From contig JAIBCD010000024.1 of the NCBI GenBank assembly GCA_019694335.1, forward strand, positions 1 through 44,609: a stretch of DNA of 44,609 nt, given 5' to 3'. The translations under genes and the position numbers were made by a program. Below the pieces are notes generated by a model that was given only the letters and a program-made list of their open reading frames with translations, was not told the DNA's origin and did no database searches. Below, one piece after another: positions 8,038 to 15,751 of this stretch (position 1 is its first letter; each line of letters begins with the position of its first letter). The DNA is from Rhodospirillaceae bacterium. Its GTDB lineage: Bacteria > Pseudomonadota > Alphaproteobacteria > Rhodospirillales > Rhodospirillaceae.

Positions 8038-9453
8038 TTGAAAGGCCTATTCACATCCGTTGCCATGAGCGCCGTACTGTTCACCGCACCGGCCATGGCC
8101 CAAGACGCCAAGGCGGTGATCGCCAAAGCCCAAGCTGCCATGGGCAATCCGGCGACGCTGCAATATGCCGGCACCGGGATGAACGCCTTCTTCGGCCAGG
8201 CGCTGACCGCGGGCCAGGAATGGCCGCGCCGCCCGCTCGAGAGCATGACCGCGGCCGTGAACTACGACCAGAAGGCGGCGACCTTGGGCTTGGTGTTCAA
8301 GAACCCGGTGTTCGGCGGCCAGCGCCAGAACACCTTCGTCAACGGCGACCGGGCCTGGAACATCGGCCCCAACGGCCCCAGCCCGCAACTCGCCGCTGCC
8401 GAGGAACGCCAGCTCCAAATCTGGATGACGCCGCACGGCTTCCTACGCGCCGCGGCGGCATCTAACGCAACGGCAACCTCGCGCACGGAGGGGGGCGCCA
8501 AAGTCGATGTGGTGTCGTTCATCGCGATGAACAAGTTCAAGCTCACCGGCACCATCGATGCCGCGGGCATGGTGACCGGGGTCGAGACCCAGTTCCCCAA
8601 CCCGGTGATGGGCGACATGGCCTATGCCTACAAATATTCCGACTACAAGGATTTTGGCGGCGTGAGGTTCCCGGCGCATATCGTGCAATCGGGCGGCGGT
8701 TTCGCGGTGAACGATTTCACGGTTACTGGCGTGCAGACCACCGTAACCGCCGATCTTGCCGTGCCCCCCAATATCCGATCGGCCACCGCACCGGCGGTGC
8801 AGGTCGCGACCACCAAGCTCGCAGACGGCGTGTGGCTGCTGGCGGGCGGCTCGCACCACAGCGTGGTGGTGGATTTCGACAAATACCTCGCGGTGGTCGA
8901 GGCGCCGCAAACCGAGGACCGGTCGCTGGCCGTAATCGCCGAGGCCAGGAAACTCGTGCCCGGCAAGTCGATCAAATATGTCATCAGCACCCATCACCAC
9001 TTCGACCATTCTGGCGGCTTGCGCACCTACGTGGCGGAAGGCGCCACGGTGGTGACTCACATTTCCAACGAGCCCTATTTTGAAAAGACCTTCGCGGCGC
9101 CCGCGACCATCGTGCCCGACGCCCAGTCCAAAGCGCACAAGACGCCGGTGTTCGAGACCGTGAACGACAAGCGGGTCATCAGTGACGGTAAGCGCAGCGT
9201 GGAGGTCTATAACACCATCGGCGACAGCCACAGCAATGAGCTGTCGGTGGTATATATCCCCGCCGCGAAAATCCTGATCGAGGCCGATAGCTATAGCCCC
9301 GGCACTCCGGCGAGCGATCCCGTGCCGTCCGACGCACTGGTGCTTTACGACAATATCCAACGCCTGAAGCTCGATGTCGCCACTGTCGTGGGTATCCACG
9401 GCCGTGGCGCCGTGCCGATGGCGGAGTTCGCGGCCTTCGCCGGGAAGAAGTAA
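8038..9453 (+). CDS. Exported two-domain metallo-beta-lactamase-fold hydrolase, 471 aa
   Basis: A TTG start at 8038 is supported by AGGGGGAGGGGAAA directly before it and by the signal peptide that follows (KGLFTSVAMSAVLFTAPAMAQ). Residues 25-250 form an extra domain of mostly beta character, of the kind seen in periplasmic carrier-like proteins. The C-terminal half is a complete MBL domain: ADGVWLLAGGSHHSVVVDF, THHHFDHSGG (H319, H321, D323, H324), GDSHSNELSVVYIP and EADSY, ending with a His in VVGIHGRG. Unlike the hydrolase at 5464, all usual metal ligands are present. It is a periplasmic hydrolase of unknown substrate. The gene converges on yaiI with 3 nt between stops. Confidence 0.86.
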   Translation: MKGLFTSVAMSAVLFTAPAMAQDAKAVIAKAQAAMGNPATLQYAGTGMNAFFGQALTAGQEWPRRPLESMTAAVNYDQKAATLGLVFKNPVFGGQRQNTFVNGDRAWNIGPNGPSPQLAAAEERQLQIWMTPHGFLRAAAASNATATSRTEGGAKVDVVSFIAMNKFKLTGTIDAAGMVTGVETQFPNPVMGDMAYAYKYSDYKDFGGVRFPAHIVQSGGGFAVNDFTVTGVQTTVTADLAVPPNIRSATAPAVQVATTKLADGVWLLAGGSHHSVVVDFDKYLAVVEAPQTEDRSLAVIAEARKLVPGKSIKYVISTHHHFDHSGGLRTYVAEGATVVTHISNEPYFEKTFAAPATIVPDAQSKAHKTPVFETVNDKRVISDGKRSVEVYNTIGDSHSNELSVVYIPAAKILIEADSYSPGTPASDPVPSDALVLYDNIQRLKLDVATVVGIHGRGAVPMAEFAAFAGKK

Positions 9454-9456
9454 CGT

Positions 9457-9906
9457 CTAGCGGCGTTTGCAGGCCTGCACGGCGCTTTCGAGCTTGTCGA
9501 GGAACCGCGACCGGTCGGCCTTGGTGAAGGCCGCCGGTCCACCGGTGATCGCGCCGGTGTCGCGCAGGTGCTGGGTGAGGTCGCGCGCCGCCACCGCCAT
9601 GCCGATGGAATTGCCGTCGAGCTGCGTGCCGTTTGGCCGCAGCACCAGAGCGCCCTTGGCCACGCATAGCCGCGCGAGGGGAATGTCGTTCGTGACCACG
9701 ATGTCGGCCGCGGCCACGCGCTCGGCGATCCACTTGTCGGCGGCGTCGAGGTCGTTGCCGACCGCGATTTTCTCGGCGAGATAGTGATCCGGGTCGCGCA
9801 TCCAGGTGTTGGCGACAAACGACATCGGCAGTTCGTGGCGCGCGGCCACCCGCACCACCTCGTCCTTCACCGGACAGGCATCCGCGTCGATGAAAATGCG
9901 CACCAT
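9457..9906 (-). CDS. yaiI: YaiI/YqxD family protein (DUF188), 149 aa
   Basis: The length and sequence match the YaiI/YqxD (UPF0178) family. The N-terminal MVRIFIDADACPVKDEVVRVAAR contains the acidic signature resembling a PIN/NYN nuclease site, followed by DIVVTNDIPLARLCVAKGALVLRPNG and the terminal FLDKLESAVQACKR. Nuclease activity is suggested only by the fold resemblance. Its ATG overlaps the TAA of the upstream amidase gene by one base (TAATG), so translation is probably coupled although the functions look unrelated. Confidence 0.9.
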   Translation of the reverse strand: MVRIFIDADACPVKDEVVRVAARHELPMSFVANTWMRDPDHYLAEKIAVGNDLDAADKWIAERVAAADIVVTNDIPLARLCVAKGALVLRPNGTQLDGNSIGMAVAARDLTQHLRDTGAITGGPAAFTKADRSRFLDKLESAVQACKRR

Positions 9907-11465
9907 TATTGCAAGGGCGGGGTGGACGCCGGCGGGCGGCGGTGATTGGTCGCCTGCTCGAAACCGTAGGCCAACTTGATCAACGTGATTTCGTCCCAGG
10001 CGCGGCCAAAGAATGTCATGCCCGCCGGCAGTTTGCCGCCGCGGGTGTAGCCCATGGGCACATTAATGGCCGGAAAGCCCGAGGTCGGCGAGAACACCTG
10101 GCTGTTGTCGCCGCCCGGCGTGTTGAGGTCGCCGATCAGGCGCGGCGGGAAGCTCCAGGTCGGATACACGAAAGCGTCGAGCTTCATCTCAGCCATGGCC
10201 TTGGTGACCGCGTCGCCGAAGGCTTTGCGATAGGCCATTTCCTGCTTGCAGGCATCGCTGCCGGGCCCCTGCGGATTGGAGGCTTGGGCGGTTTGCAGGC
10301 GTACCTGGATCGAAGGATGCCATTTGCGCGAAGCGACGATGTCATCCAGCGACTTCATGGGAATCCGGTCGCCGTGAGATGCGAGCCAGTTGTTGATATC
10401 GTATTTGAAGCCCATGCAGGGGCCCGCGTCGGGGTTGCGCTTGACCTGGTCGAGGTTCACCACCGCCGGATCGACGATCACGGCGCCGGCTGCCGTCAAG
10501 GCTTCGACCGCCGCCGCGAATACGGCCTTCACGTCCGGGTCGACGCCGTCCGGTTCGCGCTCATAGGCCTGGTGCAAGATGCCGATGCGGGCGCCCTTGA
10601 GTCCGCCCGGGACCAGGGCGCCACGATAGTTGGGGATTCGCCGTGCGCGGGCGGCGGCGGTGACCGGGTCGGCGGGGTCTTCGCCGGCGATCACCTGGAG
10701 CACTTTGACCGCGTCGGTGAGCGTGCGCGTCATGGGCCCCGCGATATCGGCCAGCAGGTTGAGGGGGATTACACCCGCGCGGCTGGTGAGCCCCATGGTC
10801 GAGCGAATTCCCGCCAGGGCCTGGTGCGATGACGGACCCCGGATAGAATCGCCGGTATCGGAGCCGAGCCCGATCAGGCCGAAGTTCGCCGCCAGCGCCG
10901 CTGCGGTGCCGCCGCTCGATCCGGCCGTGACGCGGCTGGTGTCATAGGGGTTGCGGGTATAGCCCGGCAGAAGCGAGTTCACGGTCTCGACCGGGCTGAA
11001 GGCGAACTCCGCCATGTTGGATTTCGCCAACACGATGGCGCCCGCGTCCTTGATGCGCTTGACCTGGAACGCATCCTTGTTCGAGACGAAGCCCTGCAGC
11101 GACAACGATCCGCCGGCGCTTTGCAAGCCGATGGTCTCGAAATTGTCCTTCACGATGGCCGGCACGCAGTGCAGCGGTCCTGAGAGGCCGCGCTGCTGGA
11201 AAGCGCGATCCAGCGCGTCGGCTTCGGCGAGTGCATTGGGATTGGTGAGGACGATGGCGTTGAGCGCGGGCCCTTGTTTGTCGTAGGCCGCGATGCGCGC
11301 AAGGTAGGCCGCTACTAGGTCATGGCAGGTGAGGGTGCCCGCCCGCATGGCGTCGTGGACATCGGCGATGGTGGCTTCCTCGAGGCGGAAGGCCGGCGCG
11401 GCGGCGGCGGGAAGGGTGGTCAAGGCGAGGCAAGCCAATGCGACCGGCGCGCGAAACAGTTTCAT
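9906..11465 (-). CDS. Exported amidase of the amidase-signature family, 519 aa
   Basis: The start at 11465 is chosen because it opens a signal peptide (MKLFRAPVALACLALTTLPAAAA); in-frame sequence upstream is not protein-like. The Ser-cisSer-Lys site of the amidase-signature family is visible: Lys106 in AIVKDNFE, the Ser pair at 183-184 in TAGSSGGTAAA, and Ser207 in SDTGDSIRGPSS. The enzyme would hydrolyse an amide in the periplasm; peptide amides or aryl/acyl amides are typical for exported members, but specificity cannot be read. It follows the sugar kinase gene by about 210 nt on the same strand, so it is not clearly part of the recycling operon. A relic of another amidase lies at 39240-39425. 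Confidence 0.9.
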   Translation of the reverse strand: MKLFRAPVALACLALTTLPAAAAPAFRLEEATIADVHDAMRAGTLTCHDLVAAYLARIAAYDKQGPALNAIVLTNPNALAEADALDRAFQQRGLSGPLHCVPAIVKDNFETIGLQSAGGSLSLQGFVSNKDAFQVKRIKDAGAIVLAKSNMAEFAFSPVETVNSLLPGYTRNPYDTSRVTAGSSGGTAAALAANFGLIGLGSDTGDSIRGPSSHQALAGIRSTMGLTSRAGVIPLNLLADIAGPMTRTLTDAVKVLQVIAGEDPADPVTAAARARRIPNYRGALVPGGLKGARIGILHQAYEREPDGVDPDVKAVFAAAVEALTAAGAVIVDPAVVNLDQVKRNPDAGPCMGFKYDINNWLASHGDRIPMKSLDDIVASRKWHPSIQVRLQTAQASNPQGPGSDACKQEMAYRKAFGDAVTKAMAEMKLDAFVYPTWSFPPRLIGDLNTPGGDNSQVFSPTSGFPAINVPMGYTRGGKLPAGMTFFGRAWDEITLIKLAYGFEQATNHRRPPASTPPLQ

Positions 11466-11674
11466 GTGAATCCCCACGTTTATCCCCTGGTGCCCGCCAA
11501 ACTCCCCCACGCCCATCTCAAAGGTCCGGCTCTCCGCCGTCAATAGGGGGACGCGGCCGTCGCGCCCAAACACCAACCCCGGCGGGCGACCGCGAGGGTT
11601 TATCTTTTTCTCCCGAGCATTTCCCGGTGAAAGGGACGCCGGTTCATCGAAGAAAATGCGGCCAAATATGATTC

Positions 11675-12553
11675 TCAAGCACGATCAGCCACGCCATCGT
11701 GCCTGAGTCCGGCGAGGAGGAGCGCGCCGTCGAGCGGGTCGCCCAGAGGATCGCTTAGGCGCGCGACCGTGCGGGCGCGCAGCCAGGGCTTCATGCGCGG
11801 GGCCAGGCCGCCCGCGAGCGCGCAACGCGGTGCGCCGCGCAGGAAAATGGTTTCGATGAAGCGCTCGATATGCAGCGCGGCGCCCTCGACGATCGAGCGC
11901 GCGATTTCGTCGTCGGCTTCGGCGAAGTCGATCACCACCGGCGCGAAGGCGCCGTAGTCTTTCGGCGTCGCGGTATCCATCCAGGCGATGACGCGTGGGA
12001 TCTCGTGGCTGAATCGGCTGGTGATGGCGGCGGACAACGGTGTGGGCTTGGTGCGTCCATCAAGAGCGCGCAGCGCGTGCCGCACCGCGGACAGGCCCAG
12101 CGCCGCGCCGCTGCCTTCGTCCGAGATCGGAAAGCCGTAGCCCCCAATCGCAAAGGTCGCTCCGCCCGCTTTGACATAGGCGATGCTGCCAGTGCCGAGA
12201 ATGAGCGTCGCACCGTCACCGCCGGCATGGGCGCCCAGATTGGCGATGGCGGCGTCGGTTTCCCACTTCACCGTGGCGAACGGCAAGTCGAGGGCGTTGA
12301 GCGCCTCGCGCACGCCCGGGCGCGAGATGCCGGCGATACCAAACCCGGCGTTGATTCCGGCGTCGGCCTCGAGCCCGGCACGGCTCAAGGCCATGTCGCA
12401 GGCTTCCATCAGCACAGCGCGCAGTTTCTCGATGCCGATGCGGGCATTGGCGGGGCCGGTTTCGCCGGTGCCCAGCACTTTGCCCGTGGCGTCGGTGAGC
12501 CGCGACCGGCAGTGGCTGCCGCCGGCATCGATGCCGAGGAAATAGCGGGTCAT
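11675..12553 (-). CDS. BadF/BadG-type amino-sugar kinase (GlcNAc and/or MurNAc kinase), 292 aa
   Basis: The ATG at 12553 overlaps the murQ stop as ATGA. The ASKHA ATPase layout is clear: phosphate-1 loop FLGIDAGGSHCRSRLTD, GFGIAGISRPG, phosphate-2 loop LILGTGSIAYV, IGGYGFPISDEGSGAALGLSAVRHAL and adenosine-loop CALAGGLAPRM. BadF-type members include mammalian-style GlcNAc kinase and the clostridial MurK, which phosphorylates both GlcNAc and MurNAc. Because the gene is last in an operon with murQ, nagA and a deaminase, it probably makes the 6-phosphates that feed MurQ and NagA. Which sugar it prefers cannot be seen. It is the only sugar kinase in the locus; no AnmK gene is present nearby. Confidence 0.85.
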   Translation of the reverse strand: MTRYFLGIDAGGSHCRSRLTDATGKVLGTGETGPANARIGIEKLRAVLMEACDMALSRAGLEADAGINAGFGIAGISRPGVREALNALDLPFATVKWETDAAIANLGAHAGGDGATLILGTGSIAYVKAGGATFAIGGYGFPISDEGSGAALGLSAVRHALRALDGRTKPTPLSAAITSRFSHEIPRVIAWMDTATPKDYGAFAPVVIDFAEADDEIARSIVEGAALHIERFIETIFLRGAPRCALAGGLAPRMKPWLRARTVARLSDPLGDPLDGALLLAGLRHDGVADRA

Positions 12554-13437
12554 GTTTGGGACTCGAGCGCCTTGCGCAGCACGCCGCCGGCCGCGGCCAG
12601 GCGGCGCCGTGCTTCGTCGGGGTTCGCGCCGCGTGCCACCAGCACCGCCGTGCGGATATCGCCGCCGGCGCGCACCAGGGCAGCCTTGGCGGCTTCCGTG
12701 GAGCCGCCCGCGATGGTCTGCACGATCTCGACCGCACGCCCGCGCAGCTTGGCATTGGATAGGCGCATCGCCACCATCATATTGCCGTGGACCAGGCCGA
12801 GCCGCAGCATGCAGGCGGTGGAGAACAGGTTGAGCGCGATTTTCTGCGCCGTGCCCGCTTTCATGCGGGTCGAGCCGGCGATCACTTCCTCGCCGGTGGC
12901 GAGCAGGATGGCGTGGTGCGCGGCGGTCAGTAGCGGCGCCTCGGGATTGCCCGCGATGCCGATGGTCAACGCGCCCGCCGCGCGTGCCTGTTCGACGGCC
13001 GCGAGGGTGAACGGGGTGCGGCCCGAGGCCGCGACGCCGATCAGCACATCGTCGATGCCGATCTTGTGATCCGCGACCAACTGGCGCGCGCCGGCGGCGT
13101 CGTCTTCGGCATCCTCGACGCTGGCGGTGATGGCCTGGTCGCCGCCGGCCAGGAGGTAAAGCAGCCGCGATTCCGGCCAATCGAACGTCGGGCGCAATTC
13201 CACGCCGTCCTGCACGGCGATGCGGCCCGATGTGCCCGCGCCGACATAGATCAACCGGCCGTGATGCCCGGCCAGGCGCTCGGCTGCCGCTTCTGCGGCG
13301 GCGGCGATGGCGGCGGACGCCGGCCGCACGGCGGCAGCGGCGGCCATCTGGGCTTCCAGCATGGCGTCCACGGCTTCGCCTGTCGGCCAAAGGTCGAGGG
13401 TGCTGTAGCGGGCGCTGATGGTTTCGGTCTTGGACAC
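12550..13437 (-). CDS. murQ: N-acetylmuramic acid 6-phosphate etherase MurQ, 295 aa
   Basis: MurQ removes the lactyl ether from MurNAc-6-phosphate, giving GlcNAc-6-phosphate and D-lactate in the cytoplasm. Family blocks are all present: TISARYSTLDLWPTGEAVDAML, the SIS motif YVGAGTSGRIAVQDGVELRPTF, EDAEDDAAGA with the catalytic acid, GVAASGRTPF, and ISGSTRMKAGTAQK-type EVIAGSTRMKAGTAQK. I chose GTG at 13437, giving about the length of E. coli MurQ (298); an ATG at 13491 would overlap nagA and adds unrelated residues. NagA ends 22 nt upstream; the kinase overlaps by 4 nt. The product feeds NagA directly. Confidence 0.93.
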   Translation of the reverse strand: MSKTETISARYSTLDLWPTGEAVDAMLEAQMAAAAAVRPASAAIAAAAEAAAERLAGHHGRLIYVGAGTSGRIAVQDGVELRPTFDWPESRLLYLLAGGDQAITASVEDAEDDAAGARQLVADHKIGIDDVLIGVAASGRTPFTLAAVEQARAAGALTIGIAGNPEAPLLTAAHHAILLATGEEVIAGSTRMKAGTAQKIALNLFSTACMLRLGLVHGNMMVAMRLSNAKLRGRAVEIVQTIAGGSTEAAKAALVRAGGDIRTAVLVARGANPDEARRRLAAAGGVLRKALESQT

Positions 13438-13459
13438 AAGAATCCCCAGGAGGCAGGGC

Positions 13460-14605
13460 CTAGGCTCGCACGCCGCCGATCCACGTCGCAAGCACCGCCA
13501 TGCCGTCCGCCGAGGCCCGGCTTACGTGCACAAGATCAGCGGCCAGGCCGGGGGCGATGCGTCCGCGGATGTTTTCGAGGCTCAGGAACGCGGCAGGCCC
13601 GCCGCTCGCCATGGCGACGGCGATGTCGGGCGCGACTTTCACCGCCGCGATCATGTTGCGCACGGCCGTGGCCATGTCGAGGTCCGAGCCTGCCAAGGTT
13701 CCATCGGGCCCGGTCAATCGTCCGCTGCTGGCGGTGATCCTGGTGGCGCCAAGCATGAAGGATTTTTGATCCGACCCCACGGTCGACATGGCGTCGGTCA
13801 CCAGAAAGAAGCGGTCCGACGGCTTGGCGCGCAACGCCACCGCCAGGGATGCCGGATGAATGTGGTGCAGGTCGGCGATAACGCCGCACCAGCTGGCGGC
13901 GTCGTTGAGCGCGGCGCCCACCATGCCGGGCTCACGGCTGGTGAACGGCGTCATGGCGTTGAACAGGTGTGTGAAGCCGCGCACGCCTTCCGCCAGCGCG
14001 GCGACCGTGCCGGCATAGTCGGCGGCACTGTGTCCGGCGCAGACCACGACCCCCTTTGCCGCGAGCCTCCGGATCGCGCCGGGTGGGGCGCATTCCGGCG
14101 CCAAGGTCATCACCGTGCGGCCGCTCCTGAGGCGCGCGAGGCGCTCGATCAGTGCGTCATCGATAACGCGGAAGCGCGCCTTGTCATGAATCCCGGCGCG
14201 GGCAGGGTTGAGGAAGGGGCCTTCCAGGTGGATGCCCAGCACGCCGGGCACCTTTTCCGCGATGGCCTGTTCCACCGCGTCGATCGCCTGGTCCATGACC
14301 GCGACGTCGTCACTGATCAAGGTCGGCAGGAACCCGGTGGTGCCGAAGCGCCGGTGAGCCGCGCCGATGGCCTTGATGCCGGCGACCGTCGGCTGGTCGT
14401 TGAACAGCACGCCGCCGCCGCCGTTCACTTGCACGTCGATGAAGCCCGGCAGCAAGTCGCCGCCGTTCAGCGCAACCTGCGCGCAATCCGCCGGTGCCGT
14501 GGGAACGACCGCCTCGATAATGCCGTCGGCGATCACCAATGCGTGGCCCTCGACGAAGCCATCGCCAGTGAGGATGCGCGCGCCGGTGAGGGCAAGGCGG
14601 GTCAT
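13460..14605 (-). CDS. nagA: N-acetylglucosamine-6-phosphate deacetylase NagA, 381 aa
   Basis: NagA hydrolyses GlcNAc-6-phosphate to glucosamine-6-phosphate and acetate. The ATG at 14605 overlaps the deaminase stop (ATGA), and gives normal length. Motifs: LLPGFIDVQVNGGGGVLFND near residue 53, GIHLEGPFLNPARAGIH with the metal-binding Glu, VCAGHSAAD and GFTHLFNAM with the two metal His residues, LVTDAMS with the catalytic Asp, and DGTLAGSDLDM. As usual for NagA, the first amidohydrolase HxH motif is replaced by D-x-Q. It sits between the deaminase upstream and murQ downstream in one operon, matching its place between the MurQ reaction and glucosamine-6-phosphate deamination. Confidence 0.94.
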   Translation of the reverse strand: MTRLALTGARILTGDGFVEGHALVIADGIIEAVVPTAPADCAQVALNGGDLLPGFIDVQVNGGGGVLFNDQPTVAGIKAIGAAHRRFGTTGFLPTLISDDVAVMDQAIDAVEQAIAEKVPGVLGIHLEGPFLNPARAGIHDKARFRVIDDALIERLARLRSGRTVMTLAPECAPPGAIRRLAAKGVVVCAGHSAADYAGTVAALAEGVRGFTHLFNAMTPFTSREPGMVGAALNDAASWCGVIADLHHIHPASLAVALRAKPSDRFFLVTDAMSTVGSDQKSFMLGATRITASSGRLTGPDGTLAGSDLDMATAVRNMIAAVKVAPDIAVAMASGGPAAFLSLENIRGRIAPGLAADLVHVSRASADGMAVLATWIGGVRA

Positions 14606-15639
14606 ACGGTTTGCGTGATCTTGTTGAGGAACGGCGGGCGGTCGGGGTCGAGGCCGCGGGCGCGGGCGAGGCGTGCCGCCGCCGGATAGAAGCTCGGCAG
14701 CCAGGCGAGGGGTGCGAGCAACGGTTCGGCGCCGGGCGCCACGGGCAGCGGCGTGACGCCACCGGCCGCGTGATCGAGCCCCGCGCACAGCACGCGCGCG
14801 CCGCGTGCGGCGAAACGCGCGGCCAAGGCGATGACCTCGGGCTTGGATTGATCGGGCGCGGCCAGCATCAGCACCGGCAGGCCATTGCGCACGATCGCCA
14901 TGGGTCCATGTTCCACTTCCGCCGCGCTGAAGGCTTCGGCATGGATGGCGCAGGTCTCCTTGAATTTGAGCGCGATCTCATGGGCGACGCCGAATCCGGC
15001 GCCGCGGCTGATCACGAACAGGTTCTGCGCGCCCGCGAAGGCCTCGACCATCGCCGCCCAATCGAGCGCGCCGGCGGCGGACAGGCGCCCGGGAAGGCCA
15101 TCGAGCGCCGCCGACAATTCGGGGTCGTCCGACCAATGGCGCACCAGGTCGGCCAGAACCGCGAGGCTGGCGATACAGGTCTTGGTGGCGGCGACACTGC
15201 GTTCCGTGCCCGCGCCCAGCGGCACCACCAGCGATGCCGCTTCGGCCAACGGCGACGCGGCATCGTTGACGATCGCCACCACCCGCGCGCCGGCCTCGGC
15301 GCAGGCGCGCACGGCCGCGATGACGTCGGGACTGCGGCCGGATTGGGAGACCGCGATCACCAGGGCGGTCCGCAAATCGCGCGGCGGCGCACCCGCGACC
15401 GAAACCACCGATGGCGCCATGGAGGCCACCGGCACACGCAGGCGTTGTTCGATGAGGTATTTCCCGAACAATGCGGCGTGATCCGAACTGCCGCGCGCGC
15501 AGGTGAGCACGAGCGAGGGCGGTTGACGGCGCAATTCCTCACCCAGCGCCCCCAACAGATCTTGGTTGGCGGCCAGTGCGCGGCGCACCACATCGGGCGC
15601 CTCGGCGGCTTCCGCCGCCATCAGAGTCTGATCGCTCAT
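14602..15639 (-). CDS. SIS-domain glucosamine-6-phosphate deaminase (NagB-II/AgaS type), 345 aa
   Basis: Two SIS domains are visible, resembling the isomerase half of GlmS without a glutaminase domain: LTCARGSSDHAALFGKYL, VIAVSQSGRSPDVIAAV, ATKTCIASLAVLADL in the first, and FVISRGAGFGVAHEIALKFKET, AEAFSAAEVEHGPMAIV in the second. This type deaminates and isomerises glucosamine-6-phosphate to fructose-6-phosphate and replaces classical NagB in many proteobacteria. The ATG at 15639 (MSDQTLMAAEAAEAP) is preferred over 15678. It is the first gene of the operon that continues with nagA, murQ and the kinase, and diverges from the AmpG-like gene; the 102-nt gap should carry both promoters and any operator. 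Confidence 0.9.
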   Translation of the reverse strand: MSDQTLMAAEAAEAPDVVRRALAANQDLLGALGEELRRQPPSLVLTCARGSSDHAALFGKYLIEQRLRVPVASMAPSVVSVAGAPPRDLRTALVIAVSQSGRSPDVIAAVRACAEAGARVVAIVNDAASPLAEAASLVVPLGAGTERSVAATKTCIASLAVLADLVRHWSDDPELSAALDGLPGRLSAAGALDWAAMVEAFAGAQNLFVISRGAGFGVAHEIALKFKETCAIHAEAFSAAEVEHGPMAIVRNGLPVLMLAAPDQSKPEVIALAARFAARGARVLCAGLDHAAGGVTPLPVAPGAEPLLAPLAWLPSFYPAAARLARARGLDPDRPPFLNKITQTV

Positions 15640-15709
15640 GCCTGGTATGAGATTGTATCGGCTCGATAAATCACGCACACTCTAACGCAGGAGCCCGGGG
15701 GAGACCACC

Positions 15710-15751
15710 TTGACGCTGTCGCCGATCGTGCGGCCAGAACCATGCCGGTGA
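15710..15751 (+). other. Candidate short upstream reading frame overlapping the permease start
   Basis: GGGGGAG is followed at good spacing by TTG, opening a 13-codon frame that ends in TGA at 15749-15751, inside the first codons of the permease gene. The permease ATG itself has no clear ribosome-binding site, so coupled translation is possible. This is speculative; the GTG at 15748 could be an alternative permease start. Confidence 0.25.
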
